A program made the position numbers and the translations under genes. From Planctomycetota bacterium (GTDB lineage Bacteria > Planctomycetota > Phycisphaerae > Sedimentisphaerales > Anaerobacaceae): a stretch of DNA of 64,000 nt. This document shows positions 19,561 through 29,320 of the stretch, one piece after another. Location of the stretch: contig VRUG01000004.1 in assembly GCA_019456255.1 (NCBI GenBank), positions 124,001 to 188,000 of the forward strand. Direction: 5' to 3'. Numbering within the stretch: the stretch's first letter is position 1; every line of letters begins with the position of its first letter. Below the pieces are notes generated by a model. It saw nothing but the letters and a program-made list of their open reading frames with translations, was not told where the DNA came from and ran no database searches.

Positions 19561-19594
19561 AAAGACCAGAAAGCTGCCTTGCCGTCTGGTCTTT
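19561..19594. terminator. terminator hairpin after the GH30 gene
   Basis: AAAGACCAGA pairs with TCTGGTCTTT around a 14-base loop. On the minus strand the stem is followed by an A/T tract, so it may serve the converging PEP-CTERM operon as well. Confidence 0.6.
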
Positions 19595-19659
19595 CGCGCC
19601 TCCTCTTACGGAAGCTTCGGGGGGGACAAATTTTCAATTATTAAAATAATGCCGCATTA

Positions 19660-20289
19660 CTAAATCTTCCGTAACTTATTTTTTCGTTTTCCCGCACGAC
19701 TCATAAACAACGTCCCGAATGTCACCAAAAGTACCGTTGCAGGTTCAGGAATCTCCTCGATATTCTCAGGGTCACTCATCTCTTCGCTATCTGCCATACC
19801 CGGAACAAGGAACGGGTCACTAATAGGAAAAACATTTGGCTTGTGGGGCCTTTTTCCCGCTACTGCCCTACCGCCACTCCCACTAGCAATATTTTGGCGA
19901 TTGGGAATACGCCTGTCTTGTCCACCAGCGCTTCCCTGAGGACCCGCTTCTATCGTAATGAATTCATGCGCAACTCTTTCAAAAACCGCGATAATTATTT
20001 TAGGACCATCAACTATTACAATTGTACTGCTGGATCCAGGGTCAACAACGTCACCAAGCCAGTAAACAAACTGATACCCAGGTTCTGCGATAGCACGAAT
20101 CTTAACCTCGCTATTAAAAACTATCTGATGGATACCTATCTCGGGAGTTACAATGCCGCCATCGGTTGGACTCTGCTGAACTAACAGCGACGTATCCATC
20201 TCTAAACCAAAAGCTAGAGCCTGCAGAGATATAAAAACTACCAATACCAGGCTTCTAAAAATACCAGATTGTGCGAAAACACGTCTCAT
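19660..20289 (-). CDS. PEP-CTERM secreted protein
   Basis: A 209-residue exported protein with a signal peptide (hydrophobic LVLVVFISLQALAFG) and a C-terminal sorting signal: IPEPATVLLVTFGTLF followed by a basic end (AGKRKNKLRK). The body contains YQFVYWLGDVVDPGSSST, which resembles the InlB B-repeat type (GY.F..W.GD). PEP-CTERM signals are cut by exosortase. It lies 15 bases after a second PEP-CTERM gene on the same strand, so the two form an operon. Confidence 0.8.
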   Translation of the reverse strand: MRRVFAQSGIFRSLVLVVFISLQALAFGLEMDTSLLVQQSPTDGGIVTPEIGIHQIVFNSEVKIRAIAEPGYQFVYWLGDVVDPGSSSTIVIVDGPKIIIAVFERVAHEFITIEAGPQGSAGGQDRRIPNRQNIASGSGGRAVAGKRPHKPNVFPISDPFLVPGMADSEEMSDPENIEEIPEPATVLLVTFGTLFMSRAGKRKNKLRKI

Positions 20290-20304
20290 CTTAATCTCTA
20301 ATAA

Positions 20305-21015
20305 TTATACTTTAAGTTTCTTCTTTCTTTGCCTCGAAAAAACACCAACTGAACCCAAACCAAGCAACACTATTGTAAATGGCTCAGGAACAACCATCGG
20401 CGCAAGAGCTGGGGCACCTTCAGGAGGAGCGTCACCAGGAACTATAATGCCGACATCAACCGGAGCAACAAACGTATAATCACCGGTAGTAGGCAAACTG
20501 TCACTCTTCAGCAATAAAAAGTAAGAATAGTCATCTACCCCCAGGTGCTCGCCGTCATAATCAAACTCCCAAATTCCTGTGGTAAGGTCGCTGCTAAAAT
20601 ATGAATCAGTCGCTTCAATTGCTTCTGTCGGCTCTGCTGGGTCGTCACTCACCGAACCAATAATATCTGATGTACTATTCGAAACTAAATCTATCGCATC
20701 GGTGCCCATACCCGTTATGCCGAAAAAGTCGAGACTGCCCAACGCTCCGGAGCTGCGGGTAATTTGATAGGCGTAGATATATCTGCCGCTGCCCTCAAGA
20801 GTATCACCCAAAGCAAGAAACGGGTCGCCATCGACATCTGTGTCATAGACTGCAAAATCAATCCGACCTATAGCACCGCCATCGCCGTCACTAAAATAAG
20901 ACGTGCCGTGGTAATACGCATCCATATAACCGGGCAGACCGGATGCAAAACCTGAACCGACAACCATAACGGTCAGCACCACTGACAAAATCCGGCATTT
21001 TCTAAACTTCTCCAT
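20305..21015 (-). CDS. PEP-CTERM secreted protein
   Basis: An exported protein of 236 residues. I start it at 21015 (MEKFRKCRILSV), because AAGGAG lies exactly 6 bases upstream; the ATG at 21021 would touch that site. A signal peptide ends near SGFASG. The C-terminus reads VVPEPFTIVLLGLGSVGVF followed by RQRKKK, a PEP-CTERM sorting signal. The Asp-rich middle part (YDTDVDGDPFLALGD) may bind calcium. No enzymatic domain is seen. Confidence 0.8.
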   Translation of the reverse strand: MEKFRKCRILSVVLTVMVVGSGFASGLPGYMDAYYHGTSYFSDGDGGAIGRIDFAVYDTDVDGDPFLALGDTLEGSGRYIYAYQITRSSGALGSLDFFGITGMGTDAIDLVSNSTSDIIGSVSDDPAEPTEAIEATDSYFSSDLTTGIWEFDYDGEHLGVDDYSYFLLLKSDSLPTTGDYTFVAPVDVGIIVPGDAPPEGAPALAPMVVPEPFTIVLLGLGSVGVFSRQRKKKLKV

Positions 21016-21642
21016 ATTCATCTCCTTGAATTCTCTAATTTTTTTACAGTCTTTATAAAATCTCATGACACACTTCCAACAACTTAATCTAAATGCGCAG
21101 ATTCCCTGCGCGAAAATATACTTAGCGACCATGCCCCGAGAGAACATCCGTGTGACAGACCAGCAATTACTACAACCAGCCTGCTTTATTGCCTCAAAAA
21201 CATTTATAAAAATGCTTATGATTATCTATAAGCGCGCAACTTCCACGCAGCATTAAACTTCGGGAGAACTAAAGATATGGGCCGGCTAATCGTCACCCCA
21301 ACTGCACCAGTCTCAACTCAAGCATCGACAATCCATATTCATCTGCATAACGCAAATATAAATGCCTAAGTGCCAACACTGATGTGCAGCAGCACTAACC
21401 CCCGAATTTTAAATTACAAATACAAAGAGCGGGATAGAGAGGAAAAAACCTAAACATCAGACCTTAAACCCCCTATCTTTTCACAACATTATTAGACCAA
21501 ATTATCACCACAAAGTCAAGCCATATTTACAATACTGCTTACACTTTCCACGCAGAATGATTCAACCCACGTTTAGATAAAATAAGCGATGTTTTTATCT
21601 GACAATGATGCAAAACCCCACCCAAAATTTTACAACAACTTT
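21016..21642. other. intergenic region without a recognised gene
   Basis: I see no coding frame with family resemblance, no RNA gene and no strong hairpin here. The right part lies downstream of the aminotransferase gene on the minus strand, and the left part must hold the promoter of the PEP-CTERM pair. Confidence 0.5.
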
Positions 21643-22869
21643 TTACTTATCTGCCAAAGGCTTGGATTTCCGGATAGGCTTTCCCTGTATAAATCGGCTG
21701 ATATTGCGAATCGCCTGCTTGAGACGAAGCTCATTCTCAACCAAAGCTAAACGGACATAGTCCTCGCCGTTCTCACCAAACGCACGCCCGGGAGCCACTG
21801 CTACCTCAGCATGCTCCATCAGGTCCATCGCATAATCTATCGTTCCTTTGCCCTTGGTGTGTTCTTTTGGGACCTTCGCCCAGACAAACATCGATGCACG
21901 AGGAGATTCAAGCTCCCACCCAATTTTACGAAGACCATCAACAATGATATCTCGCCTCCCCTGATAGATCTTGTTCTGGTTCGCTATATCTTCATCGCAG
22001 TGTCTCAACGCGATAATGCTCGCAATCTGCACCGCCTGGAAAATACCATAATCGTAGTACCCTTTGATCGTTGCCAAATAATCTATCATGTCCTTATTGC
22101 CAGCGATAAACCCAACACGAAAACCCGCCATATTATAAGGCTTAGACATCGTTATAAATTCAACACCAACATCTTTCGCACCCTTAACTGAAAGAAAACT
22201 CGGTGCCTTATAATCATCAAAGCAGCTCTCCCCGTAAGCAAAATCATGAATCACTGCAATACCGAAACGCTTCGCAATATCTACTACCATCTCAAAAAAT
22301 CCATCATCAACTGTCATCGCCGTCGGATTATGAGGATAATTAAGTATCAACAGTTTAGGCTTCGGATAAAGATGCTCTATCACATTAGCTACTGTATTGA
22401 GAAATCGCTCGTCATTACCAAGAGGAACTGAAACCACGTTACCACCGGCCAACGCCACCGCGTAATTATGTATAGGAAATGCCGGGTCCGGCACTACCGC
22501 CGTGTCACCAGGGCCCATCATCGCGAGACACAAATGACTAAAACCTTCCTTAGAACCAAGACATGCAAGAACCTCCGTCTCGGGGTCGAGACTAACGTTC
22601 CACTTTCTTGCATATTTCTTTGCTATCTCACCGCGAAGATTGGGAACTCCGCGAGACACGCTGTATCTATGATTGCGAGGGTCCTGCACAGCTTCACAAA
22701 GCTTGTCGACCACTATCTGAGGCGCAGGGTCAGAAGGATTACCCATTCCCAAATCAATTACGTCTGCACCTTCCTGACGAAGCTTAAGACGAAGAGCATT
22801 GAGCCTGCCAAAAAGATAGGGAGGTAGCCTCGTTATCCTGTCCGCTGGTTCTATTTTAAATTTTGACAT
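21643..22869 (-). CDS. class I/II PLP-dependent aminotransferase (AlaC/AspC-like)
   Basis: A 408-residue fold-type I aminotransferase. It shows DLGMGNPSDPAPQIV, the pattern of the AlaC/LL-diaminopimelate aminotransferase-like branch, then LNYPHNPTA and the PLP lysine in ITMSKPYNMAGFRVGF. YVRLALVENE near the C-terminus carries the substrate-binding arginine. It probably transfers amino groups between glutamate and pyruvate or a similar keto acid. The exact substrate is open. It is a single gene with long gaps on both sides. Confidence 0.88.
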   Translation of the reverse strand: MSKFKIEPADRITRLPPYLFGRLNALRLKLRQEGADVIDLGMGNPSDPAPQIVVDKLCEAVQDPRNHRYSVSRGVPNLRGEIAKKYARKWNVSLDPETEVLACLGSKEGFSHLCLAMMGPGDTAVVPDPAFPIHNYAVALAGGNVVSVPLGNDERFLNTVANVIEHLYPKPKLLILNYPHNPTAMTVDDGFFEMVVDIAKRFGIAVIHDFAYGESCFDDYKAPSFLSVKGAKDVGVEFITMSKPYNMAGFRVGFIAGNKDMIDYLATIKGYYDYGIFQAVQIASIIALRHCDEDIANQNKIYQGRRDIIVDGLRKIGWELESPRASMFVWAKVPKEHTKGKGTIDYAMDLMEHAEVAVAPGRAFGENGEDYVRLALVENELRLKQAIRNISRFIQGKPIRKSKPLADK

Positions 22870-23125
22870 CGTCGCACCAACTAAATAATTAAAAAATACC
22901 TAACTCATGTTAGCTAACCAGTTTACAATAAAACACAAAATTTTCAAACCTTTTTATACGCCCAAATAGTGACTTTGCGGCCTTTGTCGACGTGCCTGTA
23001 ACTTTTGAATTAAATGATGGTACTAAATTCGCCGGAACCGACAACATCAGGCTTATGCATAACACAACAATTCGTCCTTAATTGCCCGATGTCGTTTCGG
23101 CGATAAGAAAAAATAAGCAATAACC
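22870..23125. other. intergenic region with a possible coding fragment
   Basis: No intact gene. On the plus strand, bases about 22974-23081 read open and protein-like (DFAAFVDVPVTFELNDG, then GTDNIRLMHN) up to a TAA, directly before a terminator. There is no start codon, so this may be the tail of a lost gene. Confidence 0.35.
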
Positions 23126-23163
23126 AAAGGGTTGTAAGCGAAAACTTACAGCCCTTTTTTTAT
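23126..23163 (+). terminator. rho-independent terminator
   Basis: AAAGGGTTGTAAG pairs with CTTACAGCCCTT (one G-T pair) around CGAAAA, followed by seven T. No complete plus-strand gene precedes it; it ends the possible coding fragment at 22974-23081. Confidence 0.8.
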
Positions 23164-23213
23164 TAGGTAAAAATGTGATTTTATCTTAGAATAGGGGTGA
23201 AGGGTATTTCATT

Positions 23214-23963
23214 ATGCACAAACGAAAAGGGATTGGTTTAATTGAAGTCTTGGTAGCGGTATCGATATTCGCGTTGCTGGTGTCGCTAATGACCTTCTCT
23301 GCCGGTACCGTTCGCCGCAAAGCTAAACAGCTAATTTGCAGGTCCAATCTTCGCCAGTACAGTTTAGCTGCAAGAATGTATGTAGATAACAATGAAGGGC
23401 ATTATCCAGACGCCGAAAAATGGTTGTTCAAAGAAGGCGCAACTGGAAATCCGAACCGATGGCATGATAAGCAATTCGATATCGGAAAAAACAATAGCTT
23501 GGGAGGTGCGCTATGGCCTTGTTTGGCCGCCAAAAATGTGCACGTGTGTCCGACTTTCAAAACAATAGCAAAACTAAAAGGATGTCAATACTGTAACGAT
23601 TCTATAATCAAAATTGAACCGCAATACAGCTACAGCATGAACGCATATCTCGGAGTAGGTAACCACAAAAAAATAGAAACAGAGGACATGGTTAAAAAAA
23701 CCCATAAGATCTTTTTGTTTTCCGAAGAAAACACATGGGTCATCGACGGACTTAACAAAACGCCATTCAATGACAATAGCTTACTGGCAACAAAGAACGG
23801 GCAAAATAATTGCTTCGCAACATTCCACGAAGCAAAAATTGGGGAAACAAACAAAGGATATGCATACGCCGCATTCGTCGATGGCAGAGTAGACAGAGTG
23901 TGTGCATGGGACAAGCAAGACGCATCGTACCAGTTGGCATGGCCTTTAGAAAAAGAAAACTAA
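23214..23963 (+). CDS. prepilin-like protein with H...DG C-terminal motif
   Basis: A 249-residue protein with a type IV prepilin-like N-terminus: basic MHKRKGIGLIEVLVAVSIFALLVSL, with Gly before the cut site and Glu at +5. LRQYSLAARMYVDNNEGHYP and a late HEAKIG...FVDGRVDRV segment fit the large planctomycete family of pseudopilin-like proteins (prepilin-type cleavage signal plus H-x-DG), which are secreted by a type II-like apparatus. Function is unknown. ATG at 23214 follows GGGGTGAAGGG. Confidence 0.85.
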   Translation: MHKRKGIGLIEVLVAVSIFALLVSLMTFSAGTVRRKAKQLICRSNLRQYSLAARMYVDNNEGHYPDAEKWLFKEGATGNPNRWHDKQFDIGKNNSLGGALWPCLAAKNVHVCPTFKTIAKLKGCQYCNDSIIKIEPQYSYSMNAYLGVGNHKKIETEDMVKKTHKIFLFSEENTWVIDGLNKTPFNDNSLLATKNGQNNCFATFHEAKIGETNKGYAYAAFVDGRVDRVCAWDKQDASYQLAWPLEKEN

Positions 23964-24029
23964 GATTACAATAATCAGAATCTTTTGTGAAAGTTGATGC
24001 CCGCAACAAAACTCTCGTAAAAACCGCGG

Positions 24030-25571
24030 CTACTCCCACTCTATTGTTGCCGGCGGTTTGCTTGATATATCGTAAACTACCCTGTTGACCCCCCTGACCT
24101 CATTGATTATCCTGCTTGAAATAATACTCAGTATTTCATGCGGAATATGCGAAAAGTCAGCTGTCATAAAATCTGTTGTATCAACCGCCCTGACGGCAAT
24201 GACGTTTTCATAACTTCTTTCGTCCCCCATTACACCGACTGTTGATATCGGCAAAATAACCGTCAAGGCTTGGGAAATTTTTCTATAAAGACCCGCACTT
24301 TTTATCTCGTCAATAAGAATCTCATCAGCGTTCCGCAAAATCTCAAGCCTCTCATCCGTGATCTCCCCGATTACACGAACTGCTAAACCAGGACCGGGGA
24401 ACGGATGACGCCAGACCAACTCTTCCGGAAGACCCAGATACTCACCGACGACACGAACCTCATCCTTAAACAAGTCACGCAATGGCTCCACCAGCTCAAA
24501 ACCCAACTCTGCCGGCAGCCCGCCAACATTGTGATGAAGCTTGATATTCGCCGCTGGATTACCGCCCTTAGAACCCGATTCTATAACATCCGGATACAAC
24601 GTACCCTGAGCCAAAAACTTCACACCTTCAATCTTCGCAGCTTCACTCTTAAAAGCCTCGATAAATTCCCGCCCGATGATTTTCCGCTTCTCCTGCGGGT
24701 CAGTAACACCCACAAGCTCACTCAAAAACTGCTTCGACCAGTCAACCACGCGAAGGTCCATCTTGAAATGGTCGGAAAACATCGACACTACTTCCTCTTT
24801 TTCATTCTTCCTAAGTAATCCGTTATCTACAAAAATACATACCAGCTGCTTACCTATCGCCTTATGCAAAAGAGATGCAACCACCGAAGAATCAACCCCG
24901 CCGCTCAACCCGCAAATAACCGTGCTGTCACCGACTTGCTTTTGAACCGCCGATACCGTCTCACTCACAAAATCAGACATCTTCCAGTCGCCAACGCAAT
25001 CGCAAATGTCATAAAGAAAATTCTTGATAATTATCGCGCCTTTAGGAGTATGCGAAACCTCCGGATGAAACTGAACCCCGAAGAACTTTTTACTCTTATG
25101 CCTCACCGCTGCGTAAGGACAACTCTCCGTCATCGCCAGCTTAATAAAGTCACCATTAATCGCGTCAACCTGGTCGCCGTGGCTCGCCCAAACCGTCGTC
25201 GATTCAGGCATCGATTTAAACAAACCCGATTTCTCCACCACCGAAAGATTCGCCCTGCCGTACTCATGCTTCTCTGCACGGATTATCTTAGCACCCAAAA
25301 TCTGACATCCAAGCTGCATACCGTAACATATACCAAGTATCGGAATACCTAACTCGAAAATCTTCTCGTCGCATTTCGGGGCATCATCGTCATAAACACT
25401 CGCAGGCCCCCCGGAAAGAATTATCCCCTTAACATCCAAATCTTTAAGCTTCGCCGCTGTCGTCTCCGCCTGACAAATAATCGAGTAAACATTTTGCTCA
25501 CGAACACGACGCGCGATGAGTTGCCCGTATTGGCTGCCAAAGTCAAGGATTGCTATCTTCTCACGGCCCAT
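24030..25571 (-). CDS. guaA: GMP synthase (glutamine-hydrolysing)
   Basis: This enzyme aminates XMP to GMP. The glutaminase domain shows the nucleophile in [10 protein letters not shown] and the His/Glu pair in [11 protein letters not shown]. The ATP-pyrophosphatase domain contains [17 protein letters not shown]. The C-terminal dimerisation domain includes [16 protein letters not shown] and ends in PPATIEWE, the normal terminus. At 513 residues it is complete. guaB lies 30 bases upstream, so the two form a guaBA operon. Confidence 0.97.
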   Translation of the reverse strand: MGREKIAILDFGSQYGQLIARRVREQNVYSIICQAETTAAKLKDLDVKGIILSGGPASVYDDDAPKCDEKIFELGIPILGICYGMQLGCQILGAKIIRAEKHEYGRANLSVVEKSGLFKSMPESTTVWASHGDQVDAINGDFIKLAMTESCPYAAVRHKSKKFFGVQFHPEVSHTPKGAIIIKNFLYDICDCVGDWKMSDFVSETVSAVQKQVGDSTVICGLSGGVDSSVVASLLHKAIGKQLVCIFVDNGLLRKNEKEEVVSMFSDHFKMDLRVVDWSKQFLSELVGVTDPQEKRKIIGREFIEAFKSEAAKIEGVKFLAQGTLYPDVIESGSKGGNPAANIKLHHNVGGLPAELGFELVEPLRDLFKDEVRVVGEYLGLPEELVWRHPFPGPGLAVRVIGEITDERLEILRNADEILIDEIKSAGLYRKISQALTVILPISTVGVMGDERSYENVIAVRAVDTTDFMTADFSHIPHEILSIISSRIINEVRGVNRVVYDISSKPPATIEWE

Positions 25572-25601
25572 AATAAAACCTTACAAACTTTTCGCTTCAC
25601 A

Positions 25602-27074
25602 TTACGTCTCAAAAGGTTCCGTCGCTGAATAGTTCGGAGCCTCTTTAGTTATTTGAATATCATGCGGATGTGACTCGCCGACAGATGCCGAACTCACACG
25701 AACAAATTTCGCCTTACTCTTTAGCTCATCAATATCCCTCGCACCGCAATAACCCATACCCGCGCGAAGCCCGCCGACAAGCTGATAGATAAAGTCACTC
25801 AGCGACCCCCGATAAGGCACCCGCCCTTCAACACCTTCCGGCACAAGCTTCTGCAATTCGAGCGAACTGTCCTGCCCGTAACGCTCAGCCGAACCCTTCA
25901 CCATCGCACCCAAAGAACCCATGCCCCGGTATTCCTTGAATTGCCTGCCCTTATATATCACCAACTGCCCCGGGCTTTCCTTCAACCCCGCAAACAAAGA
26001 TCCAAGCATCACAGAAGATGCACCCGCCGCTATCGCCTTGGAAATGTCACCTGACTGCCTCACACCCCCGTCGGCGATAACAGGAATATTATGCTTATTC
26101 GCAACTTTCGCACAATCCATGATAGCTGTAACCTGCGGAACTCCAACGCCGGAGATGATTCTCGTCGTGCATATCGCTCCCGGACCTATACCAACCTTAA
26201 TAGCGTTAGCACCTGCAGCTATCAAATCTTCAGCAGCTTCAGCAGTAGCGATATTACCCGCAATAACATCAATGGAATGTTCAGACTTTATCTTCTTAAC
26301 AGTATCAATAACATTCTGAGAATGACCGTGAGCGGTATCTACTACTATAACATCTGCTTCTGCCTCTATCAATGCCGTAATTCTTTCAAAGTCACCAACT
26401 CCAACCGCAGCACCAACGCGAAGACGACCACGCTCATCTCTCGCCGCACGAGGAAACTCATATATACGGTCAATGTCACGCATCGTAATAAGACCAACAA
26501 GCTCGCCCCCGCCATTCACCAAAAGAAGCTTCTCGACTTTATGCTTCTGCAAAATTTCTTTCGCCTGCTCCAACGTCGTACCCGCCGGCCTGGTGACAAG
26601 ATTGTTCTTCGTCATCACCGTACTTATTTCAACGGCATAATCTTTCAGGAACTTCAAATCGCGCCGCGTCAAAATACCAACAAGCTTTTTTCCATCGACG
26701 ATCGGAATACCAGAAACATTTTGCTCGTTCATCAAATCCCATGCCGTCTTAACCGGCTCATTCGGGGCAAGTGTCACCGGGTCCTGTATCACACCATTTT
26801 CAGAACGCTTGACCTTTGCTACCTCACGCTTCTGGGCCTCAATCGACAGATTCTTGTGAATGATTCCTATCCCACCCTCTTGAGCGAGAGCGATCGCAAG
26901 TGCCGCCTCGGTAACCGTATCCATCGCTGCCGAAATTATAGGAATGTTGATACTGATATTGTTGGTTAGATTCGTGGACGTTTTGGCCTGACTCGGTACA
27001 AGGTTGCTCTTAGCTGGTATCAGCAGAACATCATCAAACGTTATACCGTCACTAACAATCTTCTTATGTTCCAT
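25602..27074 (-). CDS. guaB: IMP dehydrogenase
   Basis: This enzyme oxidises IMP to XMP with NAD, the rate-limiting step of guanine nucleotide synthesis. The barrel shows [22 protein letters not shown], the catalytic cysteine in GPGAICTTR and the flap GSLGAMV. Two CBS domains (about residues 95-215) sit in the usual place and may bind adenine nucleotides. I start the gene at 27074 ([10 protein letters not shown]) behind GGGAGG; the frame extends to 27251 but that part lacks homology. Length 490 is standard. Confidence 0.97.
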   Translation of the reverse strand: MEHKKIVSDGITFDDVLLIPAKSNLVPSQAKTSTNLTNNISINIPIISAAMDTVTEAALAIALAQEGGIGIIHKNLSIEAQKREVAKVKRSENGVIQDPVTLAPNEPVKTAWDLMNEQNVSGIPIVDGKKLVGILTRRDLKFLKDYAVEISTVMTKNNLVTRPAGTTLEQAKEILQKHKVEKLLLVNGGGELVGLITMRDIDRIYEFPRAARDERGRLRVGAAVGVGDFERITALIEAEADVIVVDTAHGHSQNVIDTVKKIKSEHSIDVIAGNIATAEAAEDLIAAGANAIKVGIGPGAICTTRIISGVGVPQVTAIMDCAKVANKHNIPVIADGGVRQSGDISKAIAAGASSVMLGSLFAGLKESPGQLVIYKGRQFKEYRGMGSLGAMVKGSAERYGQDSSLELQKLVPEGVEGRVPYRGSLSDFIYQLVGGLRAGMGYCGARDIDELKSKAKFVRVSSASVGESHPHDIQITKEAPNYSATEPFET

Positions 27075-27391
27075 AAGAGCCTCCCTGACAAGCTTTTGCC
27101 CAATCGGATTTAAACCCCATAGTATAATATCCAAACCCGTTTTAGTCAATCCTTTTTTTAAACCTGTTAAGATAGGCAATCTACCACCCCACCTAACCAC
27201 CACACGAAGCGAAGCGGAGAGCCCGTACAGCGGAAAAACCCACGATATCACTAATTAGATTCCTTATTTTTGTGCTTTATGGGCTATTGAACACTTGCTA
27301 AAATCATATCCATAGATTCTATTGTACATGGTTCAATATCTGACCAAATCGACCATATCAGGCCGGATTCGAAAAAAATTGGAATTTACCT
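27075..27391. other. guaB upstream region
   Basis: No gene recognised. It carries the repeat module ACGAAGCGAAGC..GAGAGCCCG at about 27205-27228, also found at 57569 and 58898. The guaB promoter must lie here, but I see no convincing purine riboswitch or strong -35/-10 pair. Confidence 0.4.
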
Positions 27392-27619
27392 ATGATACAA
27401 GACAACCTGCAAAACCAAATTTTAAGGAAAATGACACCACAGCAAAAGCTCGACGCTGCCTTAAACCTCTACTATTCCGCTAGAAAACTAAAAGCAGCTT
27501 GGCTCACCCAAATACATAAAGATTGGTCAAAAAAACAGGTTGAACAAAAAGTGAAGGAAATCTTTGCCGATGTGCAAATCCCGCTATCTCAATGGGAAAA
27601 AGCAAGAACCGCCACCTAA
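27392..27619 (+). CDS. small conserved hypothetical protein
   Basis: A 75-residue helical protein: MTPQQKLDAALNLYYSARKL, then HKDWSKKQVEQKVKEIFA. The pattern (T..QKL..A..LY..AR.LK...L...H.DWS..QVE..V.EIF) is one I recall from many small hypothetical proteins of environmental bacteria, but no function is known to me. It has only a weak ribosome binding site. Confidence 0.6.
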   Translation: MIQDNLQNQILRKMTPQQKLDAALNLYYSARKLKAAWLTQIHKDWSKKQVEQKVKEIFADVQIPLSQWEKARTAT

Positions 27620-27761
27620 TAGCCAATTTAACAGCAAAATCACCTTTTTAGCGTTTTTTTCAAAAAAACCTTTACACAAAACACCCCCAACCCTGTTATT
27701 AATAGATAGACACTGAACATGTTCAAGTATTGAAACCTTAATAAATGTGGACAATAGCTAA

Positions 27762-27983
27762 ATGAACTATGCAAAGCAGGTAGAAATGTTTAGAAACGCA
27801 AAATCCAAATATATGGGTTTTTTGTCCGGTGTCCTATGGAAACTCACAGGCGACAAGGAACTGTTCACAGAAGCGATGCAGAACTCTCTGCTCCAGATGT
27901 GGACCCACGCTGACAAGCTAAACAGGCCAAAAGCAAAAGGCTACATATACAGGATAGCACTCTCGGCAAACGAATGTTTGTGA
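27762..27983 (+). pseudogene. ECF-type sigma factor fragment (region 2 only)
   Basis: The 73 residues match sigma-70 region 2 of ECF factors: KYMGFLSGVLWKLTGDKELFTEAMQNSLLQMW, then KAKGYIYRIALSAN, where the core-binding helices end. Region 4 is missing: a TGA at 27981 stops the frame. A +1 frame stays open from about 27973 to beyond 28130, so a frameshift may have cut the gene. A free region 2 domain could in principle still bind RNA polymerase, but decay is more likely. Confidence 0.65.
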
Positions 27984-28354
27984 CAGAAAGTTTGTGCAAC
28001 GAATATGTTGGCATTGAACAGATAGATGAAGATACTAGCTTGGTATGGTATTGCAGTTATTTAATAGGCCGGATAGACCATAGAAAATGGCAGATAAGCC
28101 CGGTTAAAAGTCAACCGCTTCGCTGCACAGCTAAGCGAGTGTAACCCTTAAAAGTGTTACCTATGTTTCGGTTGACATATTTCCATTTGTCACCCCCACG
28201 AAAGATTGCCTGCCCTGCGAAGCAGGGGCCCGAATCCAGTTGTTAGGCCGTAGGCCCTGCTTACAAGCTGGGCCTTTTTTATTGTATTAAAACCCCAATC
28301 CGCTATAGTAATTACACTAAAAAACGAATTCTTTCCTTTGAAAGATTTTGCTGC
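27984..28354 (+). other. intergenic region with repeat modules and a terminator
   Basis: No intact gene. It holds a frame-shifted open stretch that may be sigma factor debris, a CCTGCGAAGCAGG palindrome (28214-28226) and a terminator. Confidence 0.5.
28252..28280 (+). terminator. rho-independent terminator
   Basis: AGGCCCTGC pairs with GCTGGGCCT (one mismatch) around TTACAA, followed by six T. Confidence 0.7.
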
Positions 28355-29200
28355 ATGAACAAAACCAAATTCAAAATAACACGCCTCGATATAATTATTC
28401 TACTCTCAATTCTTTTTCTATCCGCACTTGCCATCTTATGCTATTTTTTTGTTGATACCCCCCTTTTTGAAATAACAAAGATAGCGCCCCTGAAACGTCA
28501 CCTAAACCCCTGGCAGGATGCCTTTAGACAATTAGGAAAAACCTGGCTCGTTATCTGGCTGCTGCTCGTCTGGGGATGGCTCAGCAACAAACCACGAGTC
28601 CTGCTCATGGGAATACTCGCACTGCTAATATTAGCACCATTCGTCGGCTCACTAAAAGGCTTGCACCACCGAACCAGACCAAAAGATGTCATAAAAGCAC
28701 CCGCCCGAGCAGCAACCGGCGACTACAAACTCAGAAGCTCATCGTTCCCCTCAGGCGACACCGCAAACTGCTTCGCAGTCGCTGTCATACTTTCAAGCTG
28801 CATCGGAGGACTTTGGCCAATACCATTATTTGCAACCGCCGCCGCTATCGGAGTATTAAGGGTCACCGCCCTGGCACATTACCCCTCTGACGCCCTCGCT
28901 GGAGCTGCCATAGGAATACTATGCGGATGGATTGCGCTCCATCTCGCCAGAAAATGGCCGCAAATAGCCGATGCAAAGCAATTTACTGCCACCGCAAGAG
29001 ACAAAATAGGAATCGCAATCATCGCAATACTCCCTTTCGTAAGCCTCATCGAAAGGGTAAATCCAATTTTTATGTTCTTAAAAAAATTCGGACTGCTGCT
29101 AATTCTACTTCTAATACTCTACAAAAAAAATGATATCCGCACCTGGCTCAAAAAAATGCCCCTCAACGGCATAATTAAACCCCCACCACCCACATTATAA
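28355..29200 (+). CDS. PAP2-family membrane phosphatase
   Basis: A 281-residue protein with about six membrane segments and the three PAP2 motifs: KGLHHRTRP (K-x6-RP), SSSFPSGDT, and RVTALAHYPSDALAG (R-x5-H-x3-D). In the second motif the usual PSGH reads PSGD; the other catalytic residues remain, including the nucleophile histidine in motif 3. PAP2 enzymes remove phosphates from lipids such as phosphatidate, undecaprenyl diphosphate or lipid A. No partner gene indicates the substrate. Confidence 0.88.
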   Translation: MNKTKFKITRLDIIILLSILFLSALAILCYFFVDTPLFEITKIAPLKRHLNPWQDAFRQLGKTWLVIWLLLVWGWLSNKPRVLLMGILALLILAPFVGSLKGLHHRTRPKDVIKAPARAATGDYKLRSSSFPSGDTANCFAVAVILSSCIGGLWPIPLFATAAAIGVLRVTALAHYPSDALAGAAIGILCGWIALHLARKWPQIADAKQFTATARDKIGIAIIAILPFVSLIERVNPIFMFLKKFGLLLILLLILYKKNDIRTWLKKMPLNGIIKPPPPTL

Positions 29201-29237
29201 GTTTTACTTATAACTCCATTAGCTTTCGAGAAAATGT

Positions 29238-29266
29238 TTGACACCCATCCACTTCCAGCTTAGAAT
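29238..29266 (+). promoter_or_regulatory. sigma-70-type promoter for pckG
   Basis: TTGACA (29238), exactly 17 bases, TAGAAT (29261). The pckG ATG follows 54 bases later behind an AAGGAGGTAA site. Confidence 0.75.
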
Positions 29267-29320
29267 ACTGTGCTTTTTGGAACTCGATTTTCTATCTATT
29301 TAAGGAGGTAACAGACTTAC

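Noticed and set aside
27075-27391. Purine riboswitch upstream of guaB
   Set aside because: I could not find a convincing three-way junction with the conserved loops; the region looks like ordinary DNA with a repeat module.
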